Origin: Isoetes taiwanensis
Taxonomy: Eukaryota > Streptophyta > Lycopodiopsida > Isoetales > Isoetaceae
DNA: 64,000 nt
Direction: 5' to 3'
Assembly (NCBI GenBank): GCA_021234155.1
Contig: JAJEKV010000042.1
Location: 2,045,257-2,109,256, forward strand
Below are positions 1 through 11,344 of this stretch, in pieces (position 1 is the stretch's first letter; each line of letters opens with the position of its first letter). The translations under genes were made by a program, and so were the position numbers. Below the pieces are notes generated by a model. That model was not told the DNA's origin and made no database searches. It saw only the letters and a program-made list of their open reading frames with translations.

Positions 1-594
1 AACAACATGACACTTCTTTTTTCTAATAAGGAAGGAGTGTTCAATGTACATTTTGTAATTTATTGTATGAACCAGTACTAGTTACGTAGGATAAAACATT
101 AATAGTTGGATGGAGACGCCATTATTAGTTAATAGAGAAATTAGTTGATCACTTATGTTTGCAAATAGCCAGGGTTCTCAAAACAAGTATTCTTATTGTG
201 TTTGCTAAACCATTCTCAATTGTATTTACGAAGATGGAAAATCCATCATCACTTAACTTACGTTTTTGCTAACATTCTATCATATGGAACAACACTGGTT
301 CATATGAAAAGATGGACATAATTTACTTGGTAAATAACTAGTCATAGTTTTTTAACATATTAACCCACAAAATAATACTAGTCTATTATAGTGATTTCAT
401 GTAAAAACTATTGTAAATAACTAGTAATGAATATTTTTTGGGGGCCTTGTGCCTCATTCCATGTTTTCTAAACAGTAGATCGTGCTTTACTAGATACATT
501 GTATCAGGATATCCTTCTCTCTTGGAAAAGTCTTCTCCCAGGCATTCATGAGTGTCATATACTAGCATAAATTCAAGCCTTGGAACTAGAACAG

Positions 595-1105
595 ATTCAG
601 CAAGCAAAGACCAAAGCAAATTGCTGTGGTTCCGTGATGGAGACCGTTGTATGGGCTTCTTCTTCCGTGTAGCTAAGCAAAGGTCGCATGGCCTTGACCA
701 TATCATCCTTACATTTGTCAGATGACTTAGTACTTTCACAACCGGTAGAGATCAAGCAACATCTGCATGACCACTTTCAAACATTTTTTGTCGAGAAACA
801 TTTGCCCTTTCAGTAAAAAATGCGAGACGCAATCCTGTCTAGGATATCTCCCATTATTTCTGAAGGGCAATGTCTATCCGTGGAAACTAATATAACTGAT
901 GCTGATCTGAGTTTGGCAGTATTTGAACTTAAAAATGAAAAATGTCTAGGGTTGGATGGTATACCAATTGAATTCCTTCAAGAGTATTGGGAGTGTTTGG
1001 AGCTAGATGTATTTGACACTTTTTGTGACTTTCCTCGGTCTACTACCTTGGACAAAATTTTGAATACAGGTGCCATCTCGCTGATCCCCACATGTGTATA
1101 ACATG
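595..1105 (+). pseudogene. LINE ORF2 fragment (pre-RT and start of RT domain)
   Basis: Two frames give typical plant LINE ORF2 text. Around 610-680 a pre-RT block reads LWFRDGDRCMGFFFRVAK. At 820-1101 an open frame holds the start of the RT domain: a 'KNEKCLGLDGIPIEF' block (the usual KapGpDGip motif), then an aromatic-rich 'EYWE' and a 'LIPT' end (the usual LIPK). The rest of RT, including the catalytic YADD box, is absent, and stops and frame changes separate the parts. It is a dead non-LTR retrotransposon fragment. The right arm carries the same fragment in reverse at 33168-33716. Confidence 0.8.
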
Positions 1106-1204
1106 TGGAGCCCATTCCTACTTGTGCATGAACCATATAGAACCCTCAAGTAAACAAGTTCTGAAGCCTATTCCAAAGCGCTTCGTCTGTGGTTTGTAGG
1201 TCTC

Positions 1205-1455
1205 CCAGATGTATTCCCTCCATCCTTTGAAAAAATGCGGCGTAAACTACACTAAAGATTTGTTTGCCACCAGACTTTGCAGGTCTGTTGGTCCCTCCAT
1301 TAGTAAAAATGCAGAGCAAACTACACTGAAGAGATGTTTGCCACCAGACTTTGCAGGTCTGTTGGCGCCTCCATCACTAAAGAGACGGAGCAAACTACAA
1401 TGGAGAGTTGTTTGCCACCAGACTTTGCGGGTTTGTTGGTCCCATAATCCATCCA
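1205..1455 (+). repeat. 74-bp tandem repeat, about 3.5 copies, in a LINE 3' region
   Basis: Units start with TTTGCCACCAGACTTTGC at about 1260, 1334 and 1408, with a degraded partial copy before 1260. Copies differ at a few sites. The array ends in a sequence containing GTCTCCGTGGACGATAA (about 1458-1474), which also occurs at the end of another LINE relic (about 11097-11115, opposite strand). The array therefore probably belongs to the 3' untranslated region of the LINE whose RT fragment lies just upstream. The open frames across it are low-complexity by-products. Confidence 0.7.
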
Positions 1456-1479
1456 GTCTCCGTGGACGATAAGGTTCAA

Positions 1480-2710
1480 TCCAAATCAATTCATCGCCGA
1501 AAATTAGTTATGGGATAACTTTTGTAATATGCAAACTCTATGTCATGTTTGTGTGGTTCAATGACATATACTAAAAGTAAGATAGCCATTTATACTGTGC
1601 AAAAGAAATATCACGATCTTCCTCGAAAATAAAATTGGAAACAAATAGGGTTTGCTCATACGAACATGAATGGCCAATCTTATTTCAATATCATCCATTG
1701 AATGATAGATCTCCAGTACCAACTAATGAAAGAGGTTCCTTTAGAATGAACGTAAAATCTTGAGCACTCCAGAATCTATCTTGATTGTTAAGAAGGTCAA
1801 TCTAAAAAGGAAAACATTGTCACAAATTGATACTTAAGCAAGAACCTACGGATCTTCATTTAAAAATAGAAAGACAGAATAGAACTTCCTTTGAACAAAA
1901 GTTGCATTTCTGACTTTGCATCATGTATATGTGGGCGCCCTATAGTTCTCTCCAATCTGTACATTTCTTCTTATACAAAGGAGAATTTAGCAGCAAAGAC
2001 TACTAACAATCTTTCCTCCAAAATATACATCTGCTGTAGGGAAATATAGTTAGGCCCAATCATATTGTTACTGCTATCAGTTTGGTACGGGAAAAATATG
2101 TTCCAACATTTTTACTCTTAAAAGTGTAGGCTTGCATTTAGATCTTCGAGACGATCCTGTTATATCCATCACATATTTCTAAAATGTGTTGTAAACTTGA
2201 AGCTTTGAGATCATGTTATATCCATCACATATTCCATGATGCTGCATCCTTTTACGAAGTCTGATGTACAGATATCTTTGTGTTTTCACATCATATAAAC
2301 TAATTGGTAAGTAGAAAAATATGGCCTACTTTTCCATCTTCAAATTGCTCAGCACGACATCAATATGATGAGCACCTACATAAATTTAAAGTTACTTATG
2401 AACATATCTGTTGAATTTTATCCCTTCATCCCTTCGATATCCAACGCTTTTACAAGGTTTGTGTCTACATATAAAGGTAAATCACTAGACAAATCATATC
2501 ATATAACGAAAATCATATAAATCAACAACAAGTTCCTAAACACTACCACTCAAACTTCCAACATGAAGTCACTACATTGCACCTTTATCTAATACATTAC
2601 AAGTATGTACTCCTCCACTAACTTGACATCCCTAGCATCGACATTCTCTGTATTTCTAACAACATTCTCTGTGTTTCTATCTTCCTTTCCAAATACAAAC
2701 ACAATAGTGC
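1480..2710. other. AT-rich non-coding DNA inside the left arm
   Basis: No convincing coding frame, RNA gene or element end was found here. Two short related stretches near 2140-2230 contain repeated 'tatatccatcacatatt' text. The segment is probably the body of the Helitron-like element whose 3' end is at 2742, but no 5' terminus was identified. Confidence 0.4.
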
Positions 2711-2712
2711 TC

Positions 2713-2742
2713 ACGCCCGGTAATGCCAACCACCATTACTAG
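2713..2742 (+). mobile_element. Helitron 3' terminus (decayed hairpin plus CTAG)
   Basis: The stretch begins GCCCGGTAATGCC and ends in CTAG followed by T. It aligns without gaps to the better preserved terminus at 21250-21277, where a perfect GCCCGGC/GCCGGGC hairpin is followed seven bases later by CTAG. Most differences between the two are C/T or G/A changes, consistent with decay of methylated cytosines. A subterminal hairpin plus a CTRR end is the family signature of Helitrons. The right arm carries the reverse copy at 31529-31558. Confidence 0.6.
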
Positions 2743-3498
2743 TTAGTTTTGAGTTTGTAATCCCTATTTGCTTCCAGTAGGATGCTGAAAAACTTTCCTC
2801 ATATTCACTTAATACAATTGAAAACTTAAGTGTGCTCTAAACCACGGAACTTGGTCCCCAGGGCAATGTCGACGTTCTGCCAAAGCTATCTAAATATCGC
2901 TGTAGGGTTCAGAAAACACCCGCAAAAGCCTCTGAGCTCCTATTACACAAGTGTTTAAATGTTTCTTTTCTAGAAATGAAGATATAAAAATGTACACATG
3001 CCTATGTTTCATAACATCTTTATTTCAAGTGAGTACAGAATGAAAGCCTAGACAATGGATAATGAAGCTATATCATTCACATGCTCTGGGCACTTGGAAG
3101 GCTACATCTTTTGAACGACTACAAAATAAAATATTCTATGTTGACATGTAATGTCCATGCTACATATTCTCAGCACAACCACTTAATTGTTGGACCTACT
3201 TATAGTAATTTCATAATGCAAAGCAGCAAGATACCTTATATGGTTCGCTTCCCTGCAAGGAGCTCTTCTCGTGAGGCAGTGCCCCTTGCTGCCATTTTCA
3301 GTTTGTGAATCTTTTTCAACTTTTGTTATTTTCCTCTGAGGGAATGGCCTTGGTAGAATCATATAACACCTGTTACAAAAAAAACATGATATTGGAATCA
3401 CCTACAAATGTTTATATACATGCAAAGCTATCCTATAAAGCCATTGAAATGAATCAAAGAAAACAAACAATATATAGAGAGTTTTTCCAGAACATTCA

Positions 3499-3578
3499 CC
3501 TGCAGGACATCCAGAAGCAACTCATTTCAAGTCTTTCTCCTGCAGGACATCCAGAAGCAACTCATTTCAAGTCTTTCT
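3499..3578. repeat. 40-bp tandem duplication, two copies
   Basis: Two adjacent copies of a 40-base unit starting CCTGCAGGACATCC and ending CTTTCT. The right arm has the same duplication, so it predates the inverted duplication. Read on the other strand, each unit ends in TGCAG followed in one case by GTGAAT, which resembles a duplicated splice-donor context. Confidence 0.9.
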
Positions 3579-4329
3579 GCTGCATCTTTCAAGTTGACCT
3601 TCCTCATTGCATCAACCATGTTGCGAGTTTTGGGCATCTGAAAATTATGTTCACCTGCATTTAGTTCCCACCATCACAATATTAATTTTTGCCATCATCA
3701 CATTCACACCTCTTGTTAAAGGTTTTCCCAGAGTTATTGCCAGACTACTGGGCTGCAAATCGTGGCTCTGTAGGCTATACAAATCTCCTCCTTTCCTTTT
3801 CCATAGATCTGAATCCCCGGGTTCTCTGGCCGGATCAGTAGCAACCATGAAGCTTTTTATTGCTGGAACTAAGCAATCAGGCCTGGCATCTATATTATCA
3901 TATAAAGTCTTTGTCACAGCAAATCCGCGGTGAATGACAAAATGGCCGATGCACTCCACAATGAGACTTCATGCATTAGAGATTGTCACAACAAATCCGC
4001 TGTCGTGAATGACAAAATGGCCATTTTTGGCTCCAAAGAAAAACCAGAAAGATCTTCGGCTTCCAGAAAATTTTCAAAATCATGGAGACCTAGTTCAAAA
4101 ATCCTGTGTATTTTGCCAAAATATTGCTCAGTTATCTGTGGAAAAGGTACAATGCCCAGATATAATCGGAGCTCCACAGCAAAACTCCCTGCAGCAGATC
4201 CGTGGTCGGGAAAGGTTACAATCTCTGTTCAAATGGACGAAGAAGTTCGAAGGCTTGCTTGCAGAGAAAGATGGTACGTTATTGTCGCTTCACATGTCTC
4301 TGTAGCATAAGAAATATTCTGAAGCATCT

Positions 4330-4710
4330 GTACTTTATATTCCACTTAATATTGGCTTCCAGTATCTAACAATGGCATTGGTTAAAACCTGGAAAAAATT
4401 GCTGCAACTCTCTCTTTACAAATGTGTGTGTATGTAAGACAGAGTGTTAGGCATCTAGACTTTGTATTCAACTTAATATTGGCTTCTAGTATCTAAATCC
4501 CATTAGATGTACCCTGAAATCTAGAAAAAAATTGCTGCAAATCCCTCTTTTACAAATGTGTACATTTACAAGACAGAGTGTTAGGCATGTAGAATCTGTA
4601 TTTGGCGTAACATTGGCTTCCATATCTGACAATAGCGTGGTTAAAATCAGAGAAAGATAGCAGCAAGCCTCTCTTTACAAATGTGTTCGTGTGCAAGACA
4701 GTGGATCATA
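4330..4710. repeat. About 125-bp tandem repeat, three diverged copies
   Basis: Each copy contains, in order, 'attggcttcc/tag', a 'ttgctgcaa' or 'agcagcaag' block, 'ctctttacaaatgtg' and 'agacag'. The copies start near 4345, 4470 and 4605 and differ by substitutions and small indels. The array begins just beyond the inner edge of the left inverted-repeat arm. Confidence 0.7.
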
Positions 4711-6782
4711 CCACTACTTAGAGTGGAACTACACAAAATTGTAGGAATAGAGCTAGATAGGTGTTATACCACCAGCTTGCTAAGAATAGAGCGACACATG
4801 TACTTTTGTGAGACAGTAACCATTATTAAGATTGCTTGACCTTCAAAGCAATTGTTGAAGTACGTGCCATATCTATCAGAAGAAGGTTGTTAGTTATGAT
4901 TGTATCATATAGTAGTAATTAATGTAGGTGCCACAAGGTTTGCCACTAAAGCCAACACCACTAATTGACCAGCATTTATATGGTTATTGATTAACAAATG
5001 ATGGTTTTGCAGGCGAACTATCACAAAGGATGCACAGGAAAGGGAGAATATGGATTTCGACAAACCGAAATTTATTTAGAAGCCTTGGCCAGCATAGGTT
5101 GCATGTCCATAACTTCTGTCGTGTAGGTAATTAACTATGCTTCATGAGCCTCTCTAAGTGGCTGACATGGAACTTGATAATTTCATGCTGCTATGGTAAG
5201 CGTTTGTTTGTAGCAGCCATTTGAGGCTTAGTATTAGGTCAATCCTATTGAGTATACTGTGACTAACAGTTCCTACAACATGCAGCATTGCTAACATGAT
5301 GCATATAGGACTCAATAATATTGTGTCATGCAAGCCAAAAATCCTCAAAGAAGCACAAACATGATGCATATAGGATTGGAATTTTAACTCTTTAACTTTA
5401 GAGACTAGATGTGTCTTGCTATCTATTGTTTATATCACTTGAATATACAAACTCTGCAGTCATCTTCTTTCTAATGCATATAGAATTGGAAGTTTAATTG
5501 TGTATTTTTTTAAAGACTAGATGTGACTTGCTACAGGAGAAAATGCATGAGCGAATGCAATAGAGATTGCTATTCGTGCTCATACTTGAACACATGAGAA
5601 TGAGAATTTGTGTACCTGTTTTGCTCATTGCTCAAAGTGCATTTATAACAATTGTGTAGCAATTTTGTAACTTTTGTGGTAATGCCAAAGTTACTACATA
5701 ATCCATTACATTACATCCCTTTTCTGTTTTGGACAAAAATTGTTGCATTTATATTCATTCAAATCTCTGTTATTCACGTTGTTTTGAAGATACATAATTG
5801 CTATAAAAGACCCCCACTGATGTTGCTCCACGTCTACAAGTACCAAGATGTTTTAAAGACACATGATGCGCCAAAAGATCCCACCATGTTGCTCCATATC
5901 TCCAAGTACCAAAGTAAGTAGAGGATATTAAGTTGCACTAGGAAATTGGTAGATTAGTAATTGTGCTACAACACAATAGGCTTGAGAAAGAGTGCATGAT
6001 ATATACTTTTGAAGAGTGAAATTTGTGATTGCAACATGGTAGTCCTAACAAAAGTTACATCCATACCACAGAGATACAATCAAGTAGTACTACAAAGGTA
6101 CACAAGATAGTAATGTACTGCAGAATTATGAATATAAGTGCAAGAAAATCCATAATTATTTTTGGATTATGTAGGTATATGAAACTTAGCGGATGGTCTA
6201 TCTTGAGAATTGGAAGGATTGATATGAAGCAAACATGGGAAAATGGTCCACGTTGAATGGGTTAGAGAAATATTGTTAGGGGATCCCAAACTTGAAGTTG
6301 TATTATGGTGTTGATGTATTTAGACCAGTACATAAATGTGGAGTCAAGGCATAAACCCACACAATTGATCTCATCAAGACGTATGAGGGAATGTTGGGGA
6401 TCGCATTCTAGAGGTCCTGCGACCGACATTAGCTGGAGAGAGTCCTGGAATGGGCAACCTTGTTTCATTCCCCCACAATATGGAAACTGAATTTTACTCA
6501 CGCATTGAAGACGTTCACCTGTTGAGTGCATAAGGAATAGGCACGTGGGTATTGTTTGTGCAGGGCTGGGATCTGGATTTGAGGTGTATGTATTCTCTAG
6601 GTGCAAAATATTAGCTCCCTTCTGGGATTCCGTTCCAAAAGACTGTAAGTCGGATACCTTATTTAGGTACTTGACAAGTCGAATACCATAACACTCTTTT
6701 CCATATTAATCTATAAGGGTACTTTTTATAATAATGCTAATTAGTGCAGATGGCTAGTGCAGTAGTTTTAAGCTTCCTTGAA
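4711..6782. other. Intergenic stretch without recognised gene
   Basis: Short open frames lack any recognisable motif or exon structure. Local duplications are visible: about 60 bp around 5360-5425 repeated at 5475-5540, and a 45-bp unit around 5815-5850 repeated at 5865-5910. Nothing else could be supported. Confidence 0.5.
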
Positions 6783-7325
6783 TTGGTTCAAGCTTGGCTT
6801 TTGACTCTTTAGGTATTTGACTTACACAATACTCTTTTAGGTATTCGATTTAGACAATACTCATGCCCGCTTTTGACATTTTGTTTGCTCTTTAGGTATT
6901 CAACTTACACAATACTCATGGTGGCTTTTGACATTTTGTTTGCTCTTTAGGTATTCGACTTATACAATACTTATGGCAGCTTTTGACATTTTATTTGCTC
7001 TTTAGGTATTCGACTTGGAGACTACTCTTTTAGGTATTCGGCTTATACAATACTGATGTGAAATTACGAGCCGAATTACACAATACTCATGGTGGCTTTT
7101 GACATTTTGTTTGCTCTTTAGGTATTCGACTTACACACTACTCTTTTAGGTTTTCGATTTACACAATACTCATGCGAAATTACGAGGGAAATTGCACAAT
7201 ACTCATGGTGGCTTTTGACATTTTGTTTGCTCTTTAGGTGTTCTTACTTACAAACTACTCTTTTAGGTATTCTGACTTATACAATACTCATGCTAAAGTA
7301 CGAGTAGAATACCCATTTTTGGCAT
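6783..7325. repeat. Degenerate minisatellite, units of about 70-80 bp
   Basis: The text 'gctctttaggtattcgactta', 'cacaatactcatgg' and 'ggcttttgacattttgttt' recurs about six times with variable order and small insertions. The copies are diverged, so the array is old or was built by repeated slippage. It ends about 50 bp before a hAT-type MITE. Confidence 0.8.
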
Positions 7326-7374
7326 TCCATTTGCAGATTAATATTGGGTGCCAATAAAAGCTAAGTATTCTTTA

Positions 7375-7587
7375 CAGGGTTTGAAAAAATGGGCTTTAGG
7401 CCCTTAAAATTCCAGTTGGAATTCAAAATTTCCAGTTTAGATTTTCGGATGCCCGCAAAATTCTAGTACAAAATAACAAAGTTAAAATCCGGTATATCCG
7501 AGTCTTCTTGTTCTATATTAAATCCGGTACGTATTATCTATAGGCGGCAAATTGTCTAGTAAGACTTAGAAAGTTTTTCGAACCCTG
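7375..7587. mobile_element. hAT-type MITE, 213 bp, with 8-bp target duplication
   Basis: The element begins CAGGGTTTGAAAAA and ends with the inverse of CAGGGTTCGAAAAA, giving 14-bp terminal inverted repeats with one mismatch. It is flanked on both sides by ATTCTTTA (7367-7374 and 7588-7595), a perfect 8-bp target duplication. CAGGG-type ends plus an 8-bp duplication are the hallmark of the hAT superfamily. There is no coding capacity. It sits 217 bp before the start codon of the transporter gene, so it lies in that gene's promoter or 5' leader region. Confidence 0.9.
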
Positions 7588-7804
7588 ATTCTTTATAAAC
7601 GTTTGCAGTTAAACATCAGCTGTCAAAACTGCACACATTTTCATACTTAAAGACCAAACAGCAAAATATTTCTCGATATCAAACAACAGCCATTAAATCT
7701 CAGGATATCTCCTAAAAAAACTCTTCTAGGTTTGTATCTATTTCGTCCCGTTTCATTTGAAGAGCACGGCATAAAGAAGCAGTAAGGATCTCAGCGAAGC
7801 GGCA

Positions 7805-9971
7805 ATGGCTAACTATCATACACTCACCGTGCAAGGTCTTCTTACGGCTGCTTTGCTTACCATTCTTACCAGTTCCCAGGTTAGTGTTTCAGCTCTATTC
7901 AAAAGATTTTACCCGTTTTAGCGGTCAAATTATTATGAGATCTGCTTTTAAAAGACATTTTGGATCCAGATCCGGGAGGTAGTATTGTCTTTATGAGCCC
8001 ATTAGACCAGTGCCAGCTAAGGTTCTTTTTATTTCCCTTTTTGATGCGCAAAGCGGTATTGATAAGAATTAGCATAGACTAGAGCACTAAAGTGTTTGAT
8101 CTTTTTTCTATATATAATCTGATCTTCCAACTTTGGTAGAATCAAGGCATATAGTTAGGCAACTTAACCATATCTGCTAGATAGTTTAGCTGCTGCACAA
8201 GGTGGGGATCTCTGGCGTTAGGATGTGCATTCTAGCACTGTGAGTGGCAGATGCTAAATATATGAACCATAGAAGGCCTCGTGTGAACTTGTATTCGTTT
8301 CAAACTTCAGAACCATTAATGCGCCCCTTGCCTTTTGACATTGTTCAAGAAACACAATCGTTCATGGTTTCCCATTTACTGGGACATTTTAACTGCAAAA
8401 CTGAGATAGCTCCACAATAACCAAGTAGTAATACAACAGCATTCTTCTTTTACTATGTTGCAGTACGCCCTTGCATTAGATGTCAGTTAATTGCAAACCG
8501 AACTAACATTTTGCACACCATAGGGGATTTTGACAACATTATCACAGACTGATGGACACTATTTATATGATTATGCAACTATCCCATTTCTTGGCGAACT
8601 GTTGAAGGTAAAGCATTATGTATGATCTAGTGTAATTTATAATTACTTGTCTGTATTTTTATATGTTGTGTAAATTCCAATGGTGTCTCGTGTACTGAAT
8701 TGTTGTTGCAGCTTATTGTCTCTGCATTCTTGCTTTGGAAAGAATACAGAAGTTCTCCAACAATCAAAATGACTGTAGACTGGAAAAGCATACGGTTGTA
8801 CCCGGTTCCATCCATCATTTATCTCATTCACAACAATGTACAGTTTGCAACTCTCACATATGTGGACACATCAACATACCAAATTATGGGAAATCTTAAA
8901 ATTATCACAACTGGCATCTTATTTCGGTAAGACAATATTATAGTGCGATACCAACCGAAATATAGTACGTAGTCTGATCTGACATTTGGGCATCTGTCTT
9001 GTAGGGCCTTTTTAAAAAGGAGGCTTTCAAATCTGCAGTGGATGGCTATAATTTTGTTGGCACTTGGAACAACTACAAGCCAGGTTTGAATGGGCAAAGA
9101 GGAATCTGGTGTATGGACAAGGCATATATAGTTATCTCTCTGACCTTGTACTGCAGATAAAGGGTTGTGGCGAGTCGGACTGTGGCAAACTTTTCTCTGC
9201 ACCAATACAGGGGTATATGTTTGGTATATTGTCAGCCTGCCTTTCAGCATCAGCAGGAGTTTACACGGAGTTTCTAATGAAGAAGGATAATGATTCCCTG
9301 TATTGGCAAAACTTGCAACTCTATGGGTGAATAATTTTATGTCTTTAACATGTTCTCCTATAGATAAATCTTCCAATTGTGAAATTTAACAATAGATATG
9401 ACATATAGGTCTGCAGGTTTGGAGTTCTGTTCAACATGCTAAGGTTGACAGTGGATGATATCAGCACCAATTTTGACAAAGGTCCATGGTGGAGCCGGCT
9501 ACTCAATGGTTATACATTCACAACTTGGCTAGTTGTTGTGAATCTTGGCTGCACTGGCTTGCTTGTTTCATGGATTATGAAATATGCTGATAATATAGTG
9601 AAGGTATTGGAAAAACTCATCCTGCTTGCTTTTGGGCTAATAATTCCTGCTACATGCTTCTGACACGGCTGTTTATATGCTAGGTTTATGCCACATCAAT
9701 GGCTATGCTATTAACAATGGTGCTATCGGTTTTCCTTTTCCACTTCCGACCTACCTTGCAGGTTCTCCACAACCTTTTGTAGCATTTTGGAGTTCTTTTA
9801 TGTTTCTTTCTCCTGACAGTTGTGTCATGATTTCAGCTGTTTTTGGGCATTCTAATATGTTGCATGTCACTTCAAATGTACTTTACACCACCACACTTCT
9901 TGATTGATTATGCTGCCTTACAACTACCACAGCGTCAAGGCAATCAGGGACATCATATTGGGGGAACATAA
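7805..9971 (+). CDS. Nucleotide-sugar transporter, CMP-sialic-acid-transporter-like (eight exons)
   Basis: The joined exons 7805-7879, 8524-8607, 8712-8926, 9005-9083, 9157-9326, 9417-9603, 9684-9761 and 9837-9971 give an uninterrupted 340-residue protein. All introns are GT-AG and the frame is kept at every junction. The protein matches the plant NST-family group annotated as CMP-sialic acid transporter 1-like: IYLIHNNVQFATLTYVD, TYQIMGNLKI, GTTTSQ, KGCGES, YTEFLMKK, DSLYWQNLQLYGFG, GLLVSWIMKYADNIVKVY and the C-terminal MYFTPPH are all present and in order. About ten hydrophobic segments span the length, as expected for a Golgi/ER antiporter exchanging a nucleotide sugar for a nucleoside monophosphate. 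The true substrate in plants is not settled, since plants largely lack sialic acid. The start is the first Met of the conserved N-terminus (LTVQGLLT) in good context (GCAATGGC). No disabling change was seen. Confidence 0.94.
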
Positions 9972-11098
9972 ATCTATATTTGTTCTTATTATTCCTTTAT
10001 TGTTTACACAAAGTCATCGTGGCCATTAACGGTGCAAGATGAAATATTCCCTGGCAACCTCAGGAAATGGGATGCTATTTTGATGTGTCATAGACAAGCG
10101 TTCTTATACGGTGAAGGGTGAGCTGAATTTCCATTACACCCGCAATTTTAGTTTGGGGGCTAGGCTATTCTTGAGGGTAGTCTAGGGCATGAAAAAGCTA
10201 GCCTCACTAATTCTTTTGACGTATGCAGTTTAAAAACCTCTATCCACGTTAGTTTTCTTGCTACTAAATCAGTTTGTTATCCGACGATTGTGTAATTGTG
10301 TTTGTTATTTTTCGTTTTTCTTTCTTGTTCTCCACGACAAATCCATTCTTATATTCACGTGTTACAGAAAAATGAACAGGAAATGACAAGGCATGAACTC
10401 GAAGTGTTCGGAACATTTCTTTGGTTTAGAACATTCTTATGGAGATGAGCACATACTTGTGGATATGAGGGGCAGTCTTACGTGAAAGCAATGCTTTTCA
10501 TTTATTTCAAAGAGAAAATTTATGGAGGATGAGGATGTGTGTGAAACCACTCCAAAAATGAAGTTCAATTTGACAATGCACATCTATGCAATTAGTGATG
10601 CCATAGAATGAAAAACAAGAAATAATAGGGCTGCCTCTGCTTAGAACATTATTTTTTGTTACTCTTTTTCTTTTATTTCTCATTGTTGGTGTATATGTTC
10701 CAGCTGAGGTTGAGGAAACAAATTGAAAGGTTGCCGAGGTTGAGGAAACAAACTGAAAGGTGCCGATTGAAGAAAAACGTAGTGGTTATGGCAATGATCT
10801 TTTGAGAATGCTGACAGGGACTGACAAATAAGTGCAACATGAAAAGAAGGCACTATTAGGCATTTCACAATTTATAGAAGAGTGTGAAATCTTCCTTTTT
10901 TGCAGGCCAAGAAATGATGTTTGTGTTGGATGCTCATGCTACTTTTTATAAAATTCATCTATTAAATTCTAAATCCAAAATGGCAAGACAAAGGTAGGGC
11001 TTTCACCAAAATTCATTTATTCAATTCTAAATCCAAAATGGCAAGACAAAGGTAGGGCTGGAGTCCAAGTACTATACAAGAATAGAATATGATTTTAT
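9972..11098. other. 3' flank of the transporter gene, intergenic
   Basis: No gene was recognised. Two small tandem duplications occur: a 31-bp unit around 10703-10762 ('gaggttgaggaaacaaa') and a unit of about 58 bp around 10950-11058 ('attctaaatccaaaatggc'). The 3' untranslated region of the transporter gene must lie in the first few hundred bases, but no poly(A) signal can be assigned with confidence. Confidence 0.5.
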
Positions 11099-11344
11099 CG
11101 TCCACGGAGACCAACTGGCCTATGGGACCCAAGTACAAAGAGAGAGCAGCAGGTGTATTACTACGGGATTAAAAACCCCAGGCAGAAAGGGTTTTTGGGA
11201 AAAACCTTAGTAGCAATAAGGATCTTCGACATACCGCACGATTATATACATAATCACAAATACGGTGAGGTTAATGTCGGACGAGGGGGCATAACCGAAG
11301 TCCCGCAGATCCATTACCTCCAGGAGGTAACGATCCCAACAAAC

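Larger units (their letters stand above)
1..4313 (+). repeat. Left arm of a >4.3-kb inverted repeat
   Basis: This block reappears in reverse complement at 29960-34267. The match starts at base 1, so the left arm probably extends beyond the window. It stops at 4313, after a shared run ending in GCATAAGAA. Differences are few: for example a short replaced stretch near 680-700, a 2-4 base change near 2405 and a small indel near 3885. It carries a LINE remnant, a 74-bp tandem repeat, a Helitron 3' end, a 40-bp tandem duplication and exon-like ORFs. Both arms share all of these, so the duplication is younger than all those insertions. Identity was judged by eye and is high; no percentage was computed. 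Confidence 0.95.

Noticed and set aside
1-4313. Terminal inverted repeats of one giant (34-kb) transposon
   Set aside because: The arms contain internal LINE and Helitron remnants, the left arm runs off the window, no target duplication can be seen, and the spacer holds a normal cellular gene. Inverted segmental duplication explains it better.
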